Positions 47,940 to 59,650 of a stretch of 64,000 nt of DNA are shown here, piece by piece. The notes below the pieces were generated by a model, which saw only the letters and a program-made list of their open reading frames with translations, ran no database searches and was not told the origin of the DNA. The DNA is taken from NCBI RefSeq assembly GCF_032854445.1, contig NC_088302.1, forward strand, positions 34,133,979 through 34,197,978. The letters run 5' to 3'. Source of the stretch: Liolophura sinensis. Lineage: Eukaryota; Mollusca; Polyplacophora; Chitonida; Chitonidae. Every line of letters begins with the position of its first letter. Within the stretch, counting starts at the first letter, position 1. The translations under genes were made by a program, and so were the position numbers.

Positions 47940-48600
47940 GTCTCTCCATGTACAATACTACATAAGACTGTGAAGAGGGTTTTTTGTCTCGCTGGTTTAA
48001 TGGCTTACAGAAAACCAATCAGAGATGGCAGAATTACCTTGTTTGACTGACACAGTGCTGATCTTTCCCGTGCCGTCTACCATTATGCCCATGCTCTCAG
48101 AAGCAGCCAGATTATCAGGGCGTATTCAGCTTTCACGTAATCAGTTGAGAAAAGCCATTCATTTTTTACCTGCTTTTCCAATGGCTATATGGGAGATTTT
48201 TTCACCTTACGGTGGCCCTAGATTTATATTATGAAAGCAAAATACATTTGTGGATCTCCAACAATCTCTAGCTCGGAATATAAATGCTTGTGGACAATAC
48301 GTATTACGGCTATAAAAATAGAACGAAACAGAATACGTAGATCTACATACACACAGATTCCCCCAGCTTCTTCCGAATATTAGCCTTCTCACTCAGCCAC
48401 TGCCTCTGTCCCAATCCGCTTGGTTTCTGTTGGATATCAGTGAACATGAGAATATACAGTTTAACGTAGAGTAGCGAAGTACGCACTCTTTAGCAACCTG
48501 TTCAGAGATATTCCGGTAGCGGAATAAGTCAAGTTTGGAAAGTCACAACCACAGAACCACTGAATGTGACTTTTTTGTCAAGTTTCGAAGGAGGGGACAT
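47940..48600 (+). repeat. D block, copy 1
   Basis: ttttgtctcgctggtttaat, ggcttacagaaaaccaatca, gttgagaaaagccattca and atgaaagcaaaatacatttg match 57,110-57,760 and 49,480-49,870. The ORF 48,025-48,234 is not open in the other copies, so no gene is called. Confidence 0.8.
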
Positions 48601-49479
48601 CTTGTATAACCACACATATTACATATAGTAAATTAAAGTGTCTACACGTTTCTGACGTTCAATATTGTGTCTAGATGCTTGAAATTAATATGCATGTGTC
48701 ACGGACACAACAACTCGGGCTGAATGTGTGGTTGCGAAGAAACAAGTAATTTTCTTACCTGAAAATACCAAATCCCGAAGGGTGATATATAAAATGTAAG
48801 GGCCACTAAAAGATTCTGTTTTGGTTCACGTTTCTGTTCGATAATCGCGATTTGGTCTGTGTTATTGATGTAATGCGAGATATCTTACTTGACCCTATCT
48901 ATGTGGCAGTGCTAAGCCCAAATGAGAAAATTCCCTACGTTGAAATCAGTTGAAACAAGTGATCAGTGTAGTATCAGTGCCTCAACTGAAGCATTCGGAA
49001 TAGTACCTTTTCAGAGGTGAACACACTGGACATTCATTGTGTGCTTGTGACCAGAAGTCACCTATAACACTGCGCCAAGTCATTGGTTTGACATTGATGG
49101 CTTAGCTTTTCCAACATTTAAAAAATTCCTAGGAACCAAAATAAAAAAATACACTCTTCAATCTACTAACCCTTTACTTTTTGATTTTCTCATTTAATTC
49201 TTTATTTATTCATGTATGTATGTATATATTCATTGTCTTTTATTTTTAATTTCAAATATACCGGCAAGTGTTAAGAGTGGAGGAAACCCGAGTAATCGGA
49301 GTAAAATCAACGCCTTTCCTTGAGAAACTGGCGAACACTTTGGTGTGGCTTGAAATTTTCTGAAATTATTATTTTGGTTAGCCAGGGCTTTACCCAGAAA
49401 TTCTTTCACAAACACTCTAAAGCTGAGCAATAGTTACGTCGTCTCATGTATGAGATTGCACACGACTTTGAAGAAGTTT

Positions 49480-49950
49480 ATCGTCTTGCCGGTGTAATGG
49501 CTTACAGAAAACTAATGGGAGATGACAGAATTACCTCGTGTGACAGACACATTGCTGATCAGTTCCTGATTGGTCACCATCATACCAGTGCTGTTCGACG
49601 TAGCTAGATTATTAGAGCTTATTCAGTTTTCATGTCTTCATTTCAGAAACGTCATCAATTTTTCTTTTGATATTGTAACGAGTATATGTAGGGAATTTCC
49701 AGGGTACACGAACCTTAGATTTGTATCATGAAAGCCAGTTATATCTTTGGATTACAACAATCACTGGTTCAGAGGGTTGAGGCTTGTAGACAATATACAT
49801 GGAACAGCTGGAGAGAGAACGAAACAAAAGACGTGGATCTACGTACAGAGAGATTCTGTTTCAAACGACACAAGCTGAATATACTCCTGGCTTTATTTGA
49901 ATTTTAGCTCCGTCAATGAATCACACCCGCTATGACAACCACTAAAAATA
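49480..49950 (+). repeat. D block, copy 2
   Basis: A shorter, more diverged copy (gtcttgccggtgtaatggct, tacagaaaactaatgggaga, tagatttgtatcatgaaagcc). Copies 1 and 2 lie 1.5 kb apart, indicating a local extra duplication. The stretch 48,601-49,479 holds nothing recognised. Confidence 0.75.
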
Positions 49951-50274
49951 TTTACGCACAAATGTCACGTCTTCCGATTTCCTCATTAAGATCTGGAATG
50001 CAACTGAATATCGTCTATAGGCTTTAACAGAGATTAGCGTGTTTGCACCCCGTGGCATTCTCTACAATTTGCTTGTTGATGGAATGCACGTACGTGTACA
50101 CATATCACAATATGACCCTCGGTGTGCTGAAGTCCCAGTCAACCGTGTACCTATATGTGTACTTTAAAATTATGTAAGCTGAACATTTTGTGTTTTTCAT
50201 GCTTGTTTAAATAGCTAACATTGTTTTACCTTGGAAAAATTACTAGATCAATAACTTGTTATATGAATGGCCAT

Positions 50275-50690
50275 GAAAGGACACATAATTTCCCATTTGT
50301 CCTTTACGTCTTATTTTCCCAGATCGCAATTTCTTTCGTGTGTTTACAGATTGGCTATAAACACACGAAGAAAGTCGAGGACGCTGACAGGTGCTGGGTC
50401 GTCCGGGCAAGCTTCCTGTCGGTTCCACGGACAAGAGGATAATGCCAGTGTCAGTCATACTTTTGCAGCCCGTGTTCTTTAGCTTTGTTATCAAGGATAC
50501 ATTTCACTAAGTGAGAGTGGATAGAGACCATTTCTCCAGAAAAAAAAACATTGGCTATTTCTTTAGAAACACATCAAAGGATACAACTCGTCTTGCTCTG
50601 AAATGGCTGACGGAAAAGGGGACGTTGACATCTTGGCGTATAACTTTGGTATAGACACCAATGGTTCAAACGACATTCCTTCGCCATAAC
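50275..50690 (+). repeat. S block, plus copy 4 (best frame)
   Basis: cgcaatttctttcgtgtg and tttacag (acceptor-like, about 50,348) are followed by an uninterrupted frame with INTRRKSRTLTGAGSSGQAS and VSHTFAARVL, closed by TAG at about 50,482. The 3' part is shared with 41,200 and 18,880. The opposite-strand ORF (50,243-50,494) is a shadow. Confidence 0.65.
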
Positions 50691-50692
50691 CA

Positions 50693-50922
50693 TTCGCGTT
50701 ATTTGGTGAGCTTAAATTTTGTAAACTGTGAATCTGAAAGTAGGTCATTACCCATGCTACTGTTAAGGCATTTACATAAACAGAATAAACCTTGACTCAG
50801 AATAAAAACTCAAATTAGGTTAACTAATACAATGCCGGATTTAATCGATTAAATGTGACCATTTGTTAACTATTGCACTGTTGTTGTTACTGTAGTTTTA
50901 CTCTCAGGAAAACCACCGATCT
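50693..50922 (+). repeat. 230 bp near-identical repeat, copy 1
   Basis: Identical in length to 53,111-53,340, with 4 differences that I could count. The paralogous unit at about 41,355-41,370 lacks it, so it is an insertion relative to that unit. No inverted ends or clear target duplication were seen. Confidence 0.9.
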
Positions 50923-50929
50923 TTTTTCA

Positions 50930-51160
50930 GTTCCTTTCTTAAACAGGGAGATTTGCACGTTCTTAACCACAGGAATGTTTCTTTCTTATAACAGAGATCA
51001 CCTTAATCAGATGACCATCTACCTAAATGAGTCTAGTGAATCTCCTAATACTGACTTTTGACAAGATGTTTTACCTCAGTTTAGAAAACATGTTTCGCTG
51101 TCTCTGTTGTGCGGGATCGGTGCTGACAATGTGTTTACTAACCTTGTAACGTTCCATGAA
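50930..51160 (+). repeat. Spacer paralog of 41,390-41,550
   Basis: taacagagatcaccttaatca, acctaaatgagtctagtgaat and tttagaaaacatgtttcgc match the unit at 41.4 kb in order. Confidence 0.75.
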
Positions 51161-51270
51161 ACAAGACAAACATTGGTGCCAGTGAAAGGAATTTGAAAGG
51201 GATGCTTACATAATACCTAAGGGTATAACATATGCCTTTTTGTAAAAATTCTTGACACTACCGTTTCAAG

Positions 51271-51540
51271 TGTAAGGGTACCACCATTGGAGAGTAAAGA
51301 TGTGAAACAACTGGCTTGTTTAACTCTCACATAAGCGATAACCCGTAATGCACAAGATCAAACAAAGCAAAACGAAGACGCTTGAATAAGTTCTAACAAA
51401 ATATACAAATAATACAACTGACAATATTATACAAAACAATATAGGCTATAAAATAAATAATTATAAAATATATATAGCCTCTTACTGATGACAGTCCGAT
51501 AAATGAACAGCTCACCATGGTTTATTCCCCAACTGCCTGT
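51271..51540 (-). mobile_element. T repeat, copy 5, truncated
   Basis: Starts tgtaagggtaccaccattgg and follows copy 1 to about 51,540 before degenerating. It sits between S and P blocks, i.e. inside the duplicated unit. Confidence 0.7.
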
Positions 51541-51592
51541 GAAGGCTTATAACATACACAGAGGAAAAAATGCAGGTCACACACTACTAAAT

Positions 51593-51666
51593 AAAAAGTA
51601 AAAAGATATAATACAATGTTTCAAGAAGGAAAAAGTAAAAAGATATAATACAATGTTTCAAGAAGG
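51593..51666 (+). repeat. Perfect 37 bp tandem duplication
   Basis: Two identical 37 bp copies (51,593-51,629 and 51,630-51,666) starting aaaaagtaaaaagatataat. Confidence 0.95.
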
Positions 51667-51674
51667 CGTTCGTA

Positions 51675-52190
51675 ACACAAGGATCTGGAAGATGTTTAGC
51701 CATTCAATCGTATTTTACGTGAACAATTATATAGAAAAAAAGTCGCATAGGATTTGCTTACTGATTGTACAGATACAAGATTGGCTGACAATCGATGTAT
51801 CAGATCAAATCGGATCGACAGAACAATGTACGATTAATAATTTCCACCCGTGTACTTAGACGTTGGTCCTCTAGAGAGAACTGTATGTCGACTACAGGGA
51901 ACTATCTCCTCCCAAAGGTAACATTAACAATGAAGTTCTGTTAGCCTTTAACCGCAACCTTGTTACATGCCAGCAGCGATCTGGTTGTGCAGTGACTGAT
52001 GTCCTTACCAATTGTCTCGCCTGTGATGGCCAATTCTTCAGTGTTACAATTCTAATAGAGTTGGCAAACTTGACGGATACATTGGCGACTAAATCCACAC
52101 AAACCGTCACTGTACCGTCAGCTGAACCGTTCCCATGGTGTCCGATTAGTTCATGTCTCTTAAGATGGAAATGTATCGCTCTGGGTGATT
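51675..52190 (+). repeat. P block, plus copy 3
   Basis: aaggatctggaagatgtttag, tgattgtacagatacaagat, aatagagttggcaaacttga and ccatggtgtccgattagttc. The frame LIELANLTDTLATKSTQTVT, also seen at 10.3 and 53.8 kb, is open over 51,992-52,258, but no product is recognised. Confidence 0.75.
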
Positions 52191-52420
52191 TCATTTGTAC
52201 AGAACTGAGGTGGGGTTTGATGCGTGTAAGATTTCTGGGAAAAGACCACCCATTCTAGCCATTCACAACTGATAGACTTGTACATCCACTTCAGCTGAGA
52301 CGTTATATAAATAGAAAGAGCAGTTACAACCTCTCTGCACAAAAAACAACTATCATGAAGATCCGCCCACATTATATCAAGCTTTAAAGACTTATCGCAT
52401 AGAAAGTAAAACCAGAGCCC

Positions 52421-52552
52421 AGTTATATGTGACCTGCAAGTCCACACGTGCAAGGAGACATTTTAATGACAGTCGTCAAACATAATAGTTATATGTGACC
52501 ATCAAATCCAGACGTGGAAGAGACATTTTAATACCAATCGTCAAATATAGTA
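52421..52552 (+). repeat. 66 bp imperfect tandem duplication
   Basis: agttatatgtgacc starts at 52,421 and 52,487. Both copies contain gagacattttaat and cgtcaaa(c/t)ata. Confidence 0.85.
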
Positions 52553-52919
52553 GACGTTACATGTCCAAGACAATAGTCGCAATGTCCAAGGCAATAGTAA
52601 ACACCCCATTCCCTACAATAACAAAAACAGGCATATGAAGTATGAAATTAGGACGGATGCATATAAAGGAAGTCAGCAGGCGTGTCGTCTGGTTTAGGTT
52701 TAGAATAGTTTTTAAACATCAAGTCAAATATTGGTAACTGTTTACATAAATAAATAATATTTAATAACCAAGACAATTTCGACATGTTTATATAACAACG
52801 CAGGTTCTCCGTGTAGGGCTCGGAAACTAATTCTTTCTGTATATTACAAAGGGATGTCGGCACGGCAATCTAATGAAATACGTGAATAATGAAAGTGAAC
52901 ATTTTTCTAACGCCATGAG
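52553..52919. other. No recognisable feature
   Basis: AT-rich spacer. The minus ORF 52,648-52,863 has no support. Confidence 0.4.
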
Positions 52920-53110
52920 TTGCCCCTTCCTTTCCAATGTTTACAAGGAAATGACAGACACATAATGTACTTTAGTGACTGTGAACTACCTGAGGAGGCT
53001 GTACTTTATAAAGCACAGATGAGCTGACAGACCTCTTGCGGACATAACAATGGGCGCCTGTTCAATACCCAAGATGTTGGCTCAGGTGGATAGCTTCTGC
53101 AGCCAGCCAG
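52920..53110 (+). repeat. Z block, plus copy 3
   Basis: aaatgacagacacataatgt, ctttataaagcacagatgagc, tgcggacataacaatggg and aagatgttggctcaggtgga match 39,000-39,150 and 45,210-45,380. It is interrupted at 53,111 by the 230 bp repeat. Confidence 0.8.
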
Positions 53111-53340
53111 TTCGCGTTATTTGGTGAGCTTAAATTTTGTAAACTGTGAATCTGAAAGTAGGTCATTACCCATGCTACTGTTAAGGCATTTACATAAACA
53201 GAATAAACCTTGACTCAGAATAAAAACTCAAATTAGGTTAACTAATACAATGCCGGATTTAATCGATTAAATGTGACCATTTGTTAACTATCGCACTGTT
53301 GTTGTGACTGTGGTTTTACTCTCAGGAAAACCACCAATCT
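53111..53340 (+). repeat. 230 bp near-identical repeat, copy 2
   Basis: See copy 1 at 50,693; about 98% identical with no length change. It follows the Z block at cagccag, whereas unit A continues there with ctggtttaagatgaac, so here too it is an insertion. Confidence 0.9.
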
Positions 53341-53384
53341 CGGCCAAGTTACTAACGCACTAACAAATCTGACATGGAAGACAC

Positions 53385-53570
53385 GTGGTTCAGCGAGCGT
53401 CAGACTAAGTAAACGGCCACGTGAATTTCGCCTGACGGTTGTTGTCAACAAGGACTGTCAAGCAGTAAAATACCGCGAATTCCCTAGTGAAAGTGGGTTT
53501 TGATCCAGTACCCAGCGACTAAAAGGCAAGTGCTTTTAAAGCACAAGACCACCAGACAATTGGCAGTCGA
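53385..53570 (-). mobile_element. tRNA-headed SINE-like element (SINE-3)
   Basis: The minus strand reads attgtctggtggtcttgtgc, then ttttagtcgctgggtactgg and the B box ggatcaaaaccc (about 53,498-53,510). The body ends near ggccacgtgaattt with no family tail recognised. It is old or truncated at its 3' end. Confidence 0.5.
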
Positions 53571-53940
53571 TGTAACAGATCAAATCGGGTAGACAGAATG
53601 ATGATTAGTCATTTATGTGTGAGCTTACAAGCTTGTCCTCTACAGGGGACTGTCTGTCGACTTTCCCCCTCCTCAAAGGTAACATTAGGCGTCAAGTACT
53701 GTCATCCTTTCACAGCGCCAATGTTACATGCGAGCAGCCACTCTGGTTCCGCAGTGATTGATGTCCTTACCAACCTTATTTCCTGTGCTGTGCAATTCCA
53801 CTGTGTTACGTTTTTAATAGAGATGACAAACCTGGCGGATGACTTGACGACCAAACCCACGCAAACGGCCACAGTGCAGTTAGCTTATTAAACCGAACCA
53901 ATCGTGTCTCATTAGTGTCTCATTAGGAAACAATCTTCAT
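53571..53940 (+). repeat. P block, plus copy 4
   Basis: gatgtaacagatcaaatcggg, ctctacaggggactgtctgtc and aatagagatgacaaacctggc. The frame 53,598-53,891 is open and shares VTFLIEMTNLADDLTTK with other copies. Given decay elsewhere, I regard it as a fossil rather than a gene. Confidence 0.75.
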
Positions 53941-54795
53941 TCTTGAACCTGAGAAAAAGCAGATTTAATGTTTGAAAGGCCCTGCGGAATGTCTACTTTT
54001 CTTTTCCAATGTAGATTATATTTATTCTGAAAGCACTGAGAACACTAGACACACCTCGAGGCCTAAACTTTACATATTCTTCGTTGTACATGAAGAGTCT
54101 ATTATTCTGAGGTTCAAAACGGATCAGGGTGTTCACAAAAGCCTTTCTTCTTCTGTTGCCAATTATAAAATGTTAATCTGTGCTTAGTGTCTAAAGGACA
54201 AAGGACATTCTAAAATTGATATACGCGGTTATAAAGATTATAATTGGACACATGCAAGAAGATGTAGAATTAAATAACACAGAAGAAAAATGTCTGTGCT
54301 GTTCATGCTGTATTCTGTTAGATTATTAGTCTATTCTCCTTGACATACGAAAGCCTTAGATAACCTGGTATGCCTTATGTTAATCAGCCCTAAATGTCAA
54401 ACGAACGGTATAGAAAGATGGACATTAATAACACAGCCTCAAAGAACAAGGTAGGTTATTTGACAAATATCTAACAATAGAATAGAATAATTATGCGGAA
54501 AAGAAATGTTGTAAAACGTTTGGTTTAAATTTACAATCCCCCTTAAGTATCAAATGAAGCGTTACGCATTGTACTACACAGGACGTATAGAACGAGAAAC
54601 ACTACTGATACACCCAAAAAGAATACATAGCCTTTGTACAGACCTCGGAAATTCTATATCTGTATATAAACATAGATACGTTGGTACTGCAATCTGATGA
54701 AATGTTAGGACACTGAAAGTGAACATGTTCCTAACGCCATAAATTTACAGATACTCTCTCAGGTTAACGCTTGGATATTGCGGAAAACACAGATG
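53941..54795. other. Diverged array spacer
   Basis: gcagatttaatgtttgaaagg and gaatgtctacttttcttttcc parallel 20,700 and 34,060. No gene was found. Confidence 0.45.
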
Positions 54796-54799
54796 TATG

Positions 54800-54975
54800 C
54801 ATGAATGCTCGGTGTTTAACGTCGCACTTAACATTTCGGTGTGTGTACAAATATTGTGTCTTCTTATGGCAGGCCGAGTCCATGCCGCCCAAGTTCTGCC
54901 GCCATTGAAATATCACACCAAAGACACCAGCCATGACAACCCACACATTCACGTTATACTGAGACCGGGCCACCC
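54800..54975 (-). mobile_element. SINE-2 fragment
   Basis: tgctcggtgtttaacgtcgc (3' core in reverse), tatggcaggccgagtccatg and aaagacaccagccatgacaa, in family order. The head is lost. Confidence 0.65.
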
Positions 54976-55689
54976 AGATGAGAACATACACCTCCAATCT
55001 TATGTCTTGTAACAGGCATGTAACGCTTAGCACTTAATTCTTTTGCATGTATTAATTTTGTGTTGAACGTTGTTTTTGGAACTGGCCTTGAAACCTTGAG
55101 GGGTCTATTTCGTTTGACGGCTGATATATGAATGTCCGTTTTGACAACTTCATTCCAAGCTGTGCACACCACCATGGGAAGATGTCAAGATGGGCTTTCC
55201 ATCCAAATGGCAACATTGCTTTTCCACACGCCCTTGCTCCATGAAAAGAAAAGCTATTAAAATCAATGAACTTTGAACTTGGATAAGAGGCGATATGTAC
55301 TAAGCAGTGGTGCAAGATGCTAAAAACCTCATTCGGTTACTTCAGTTAAACTTTGAAATAAATTTTCAAACCATTTAAGGGTCGCTATTTGGACTTTACT
55401 TTGAAAATGTGAAAAAAGTTTATAAAATATATTTTAATTTGTTTTATGGAGCACAAAAGAAAGCCTTTAATAACACATGTTATATGGTGATTGGTTTAGC
55501 ACAGATATCCCTGACTTCGTCACGTTTTTCTATTCTTTTCTTCTACAACAGAATTTTCCCTCCTCCGTGTCCATGTCGGATTTCCACACCTTGGCGTAGA
55601 TATATTTTGTTACAAAGCTATAAAATTTGGCACTGATGTGCAAGCAATGATTGTCTGTACTATTAAAAATACTCGTCTTGGAAAACACT

Positions 55690-56560
55690 TTTCAAATTGC
55701 AAGCGACCCACTCGGTTCATCGTTTATTTTGATCCATCAGATGATGTTTGATTGGAATAGCTCTTCTGCTGGTAATGAGATATGCTCTGCTGAGAACATC
55801 ACCTGTATAAGTTAGTTTCCTCTGTTATTATCTCAGCTCATTTAATCGTGACATCTGTGGTTTAGATGCCCAATGGTAATCACATTTTTCGGACATAGTT
55901 TCAGTTTCTTTTTTTAACACCACTTTGAAGTTCTTATCGTTTAGGGACTTTTCGTACTACCTTTGTGGAATTTTGCACAACCAGACTTCCAAAGCTAAGT
56001 ACCCAAATCACAGTTCAGATCGTCAACTGGTAAACCGTTATTTAAGTCAAATTCCCCAACATTTTGTGTTTATAATCGTTTACTGAGATTACACGAAGGT
56101 CACCAACGCACCAAAGCTTTCAACAGGCCTTAACAACAATGCGTTTACCACTTGACCCTCGAGGTAAATAATGAGCACAAGATATGTTAATTTAAGTACG
56201 CCGCACTGTTCAGCAGTGTCAACTGTTGTTGTTTTTATCCGTGCTTCAGAGATATCCTCTAGCAGGGTGAGTGCCTCATCCTGCCTCCGTTGACATAGTT
56301 GCTGATCCGTGCTGAAAGAGTGAGAGATCAATGTCGGATTTAAGTAACCGCGGGCAATAGGCTTAACTCGATGGCAGATATCAGCTTGATGGTGGAACTC
56401 CAGAAAAGTGCTGCAAAAGGTGGTAAGCTATCAATGTCAGACAAAACTTGCCTTGGCTTATATTTTGATGGCCAAGAGATATCTTTCAAACAGTACTGAA
56501 TTCTGTTTCTTTCAAAATTGCAAATGTAGTACCTAACATAACATCAACTGCACTGCCATT
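55690..56560 (+). repeat. K block, copy 4
   Basis: gacccactcggttc, taccacttgaccctcgaggt, aataatgagcacaagatatg, gttgctgatccgtgctgaaa, gagtgagagatcaatgtcgg and caaacagtactgaattc. It supplies the second empty site for the SINE at 30,716. Confidence 0.8.
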
Positions 56561-56937
56561 GCTACATTACTACACGTCATACACATTTTGTATATAATAT
56601 ACATATGTATTTATTTCTTTGCGTCGAGGAAACCATGCAGCACGCAGGTCATTTACTACTCCACAACATTTAAATACGATATCGAATAATAAACAACGAA
56701 ACTTACATATTACCATAGTGTAAAATACAGACGAGCACATTAATTGGTCTCGCAGATAAATACCAGCCTTATAAGTCATTGACCCAGGTTCAGTTCTCTG
56801 CTTGGTTATGCAAAAGAGCGTAAAATAGACAGGTTTGGCACTAATACGTCCAGCTGGACGATATTAAGCCTAGATGTGATAGACACAACTGAAGGCCATC
56901 GCATTGCTTACTTAGATTTCTAGTTAAGTCCTTGGCT

Positions 56938-57760
56938 CAGTGCTAAAATTGTAAATGGATACTAAAGGTAAAATCATATGCATGACTGAACCCCATTCCT
57001 AGTTTCCAAGATAGACATCGTTCTGGGGTTTGGTACCAATCACTACTCAAATCGGACACTATGCACAGTCTTTCATCCAGAAACCCACTATATGTGGGCC
57101 ATGTCTACGTCTCTCCATATACAATGTTGCTTATGGTTTTTTTGTCTCGCTGTTTTAATGGCCTACAGAAAACGAGTCAGAGACGACATGATTGTCTTGT
57201 TTGATTAACACAATGTTGATCTCTTCCATGCCGCCTGGCATTCTCCACTGCTCTCAGAAGCAGCCGGATTACCAGGTCGTATTCAGTTCTCACGTATTCA
57301 GTTGAGAAAAGCCATTAATTTTTTTACTTGCTTTTCTAATGGCTACATGGGAGATATTTCCACAACACATAGACCCTAGATTTGTATCATGAAAGCAAAA
57401 TACATTTGTGGATTACAATAAATCTCTGGCTTAAAATATTGAGTTTTGCGGACAATAAATGGAATGACTGGAAGAATGCGAACGAAACAAACGACGTGGA
57501 TCTACATCCAGATTCCCCCAACTTCGTCCGAATATTAGACTTCTCACAGACCCATTGCCTGCATCTTAACCATCCGAAATATGTATCTGCAGATGTCACG
57601 TCTTCGGATTTGCGTAGTTCTTTATTAAAATTGATTACACAGCTAGGTTCCTGCTGGATATCATCGAGCATGGGTGTGCATGCTTTAACCTACGATTTAT
57701 GTGCTTGGTGGCGATCTCTTTAGGGACTTCCCGGTAGAGGCACGTCATCGTTGGAAAGCC
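56938..57760 (+). repeat. D block, copy 3, with leading spacer
   Basis: gctcagtgctaaaattgtaaa (empty site of the SINE at 47,412), then ttttgtctcgctgttttaat, tcagttgagaaaagccatta, atgaaagcaaaatacatttg and gtggatctacatccagattcc. Overlapping ORFs on both strands (57,382-57,723 and 57,387-57,671) are not conserved in copies 1-2. Confidence 0.8.
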
Positions 57761-58820
57761 AGAAGTACACGATTAGAAACACTATGTGACTTTTTGTCAC
57801 AATTTCAAGAGACGGGTCATCTGGTATAATCACACATACATACACCAGTCTTAGGTAAGTAAAGTGCGTACATTTATGACTTTCAAATTTGTCCTGAAGC
57901 CTGAAATTAATGTTGGACTCGGGTTAAATTTGTCCTAACGAAGAATCAAGTAGTTTTCTCAAATGTCAATGGGACTCTACAAACGGCATTATATAAACAC
58001 AATATTTGTACAGATCGTGAAAGGGTTTTAAACAATGAACAGTCTACGTTTGTGTTCTTTACGCGCGATTTGGTCTGTGTTCTTCCTGAAATACATCTAA
58101 TCCAAAGCCAGACTCTGTGTAATAAAATGTGAAACAAGTCGTGCGTTACAAGTCCACGACTTTCGCCAGTGAAATATGTATACGTGGCCATCCGTCAACT
58201 AGCACGCTGTTGTCGTTGTTCTGGTTTTTCTCTTTGTATTTCATATACTAGAAAATAAATTTCTCCATTGTTGACTCATAAAATTGCTTTTAGGCTATGC
58301 TTGAAAGGGCATACAGTGTTAGACTGGTTACTGCATCGACTGAAATAGTTGGAATAAAACTTGCCTGATCTTAACACCATGATTGTTTTAAAAATTGCTA
58401 GCAAACAAAATCAGAAGCCTGTACGATAAATTATTCTTCAGTCAGCTGACTCTTTTCTTTCTCATGTAATTATTGATTTACTTGATTGTCCTTGCTTATG
58501 TTTTTTAACTTCACGGTGACGGCAAGTTTTATGAGTGAAGAAAACCAGGCTGTAATTACTGGTCATTTTCCCCAGGACCGCCTAAAACATTTCTTGTGTA
58601 AGGCTTCACAAAACGATCAACCAATAACAATGTTTTTTAGTTGAACTTTTGAAGAAAACATGATTTTCATAATTACAAAAAGAATGATGTGGATTTCTAT
58701 GAAGAGTAGCGCGCGAAAGTCTTGTATTTAACATCCTTTCTCCAATGCAATGTCCTTGTACGATACACTAATAAGAGTTCGACTTACCTTGTCCGTGCTC
58801 TGGTGTCTGGTGCTCAGCGT
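57761..58820. other. No recognisable feature
   Basis: Near 58,195-58,235 a gcacgctgttgtcgttgttct stretch weakly resembles part of the 230 bp repeat. Otherwise nothing. Confidence 0.4.
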
Positions 58821-58822
58821 GC

Positions 58823-58990
58823 GTGTGTGCTTGGGGGCTAACGTTTTACTTAACAGTTTTTCAGTCATATGACGACGAAGGCATCTTTATGGGAACTTTG
58901 TTGCACACTGTGAGACTAATATGTATAAATGTGCATAGATGTTTTACCGAAAGATGTCCCCTCGAACAATAGGCCTACATGTCATAAGGA
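58823..58990 (-). mobile_element. SINE-2 3' fragment
   Basis: tgcttgggggctaacgtttta, cagtttttcagtcatatgacg and acgaaggcatc: the reverse 3' core of the family, with no head. Confidence 0.7.
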
Positions 58991-59219
58991 GTCATAAGAA
59001 CTTTACTGTGCATATGTCTACTAAAATCCGTGGATCGTCTAATTCATTTGTAAATGATAGTTCATCCTTCCAAGTCATTTGTCACTTATGCCCGATCGTG
59101 TGACCCTGGGTTATTTTTCTCGCTGCCCAAACCATGCCAAAAAGTTGAAATTAGGACATTGCTCATATGAGTTATACACAACAGGTCTTTGCCATTTCTG
59201 CGTATCGTACTCTATCATC

Positions 59220-59420
59220 TAGAACTATCTGGATGCAGACGGCAGCCACTTGAGCCAGCATCCTGGGTATTGGGTATTTAAGCCCGTAAGAGGTCTCTCA
59301 GCCCATCAGTGCTTTATGAAGTAGAGCCCCCTCAGGTAGTTGACGGTCATTAAAGCTCGTTATGGGTCTGTCATTTCCAGTGAAAGGAAATTCCTACCGA
59401 GTGGTCATGTATACAGACTT
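59220..59420 (-). repeat. Z block, minus copy 2
   Basis: ccagcatcctgggtattgggt, gaggtctctcagcccatcagt, cattaaagctcgttatgggtc and gaaaggaaattcctaccgag, close to 4,325-4,510 in the same orientation. It is the only minus-oriented block right of 18.5 kb. Confidence 0.8.
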
Positions 59421-59611
59421 GGAGAGTAACCTGATACATGCAAATGACTAATGGAGTCAAAAAGTTTACTGTTATGTGTCCGGTCAAAGGCAACGAATTA
59501 GACCTGTCCTTGTTGCGTTATGTTCTCCACTGTGCGTTATTGATGGTATGCCATCGTAAACCTTTATGAAGCCAACTGACAATTGTCTTCTAATATAAAA
59601 AGCACATTTGC

Positions 59612-59650
59612 AAAAAAAAAAATAATAATAATAAGAATAATAAATAAAAC
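59612..59650. repeat. A-rich / (AAT)n microsatellite
   Basis: A run of A's followed by ataataataataagaataat. It generates a Y/F-rich spurious ORF on the minus strand. Confidence 0.9.

Noticed and set aside
57382-57723. 113-codon ORF in the D block
   Set aside because: Not open in the D copies at 48.0 or 49.5 kb, and overlapped by an equally long antisense ORF.
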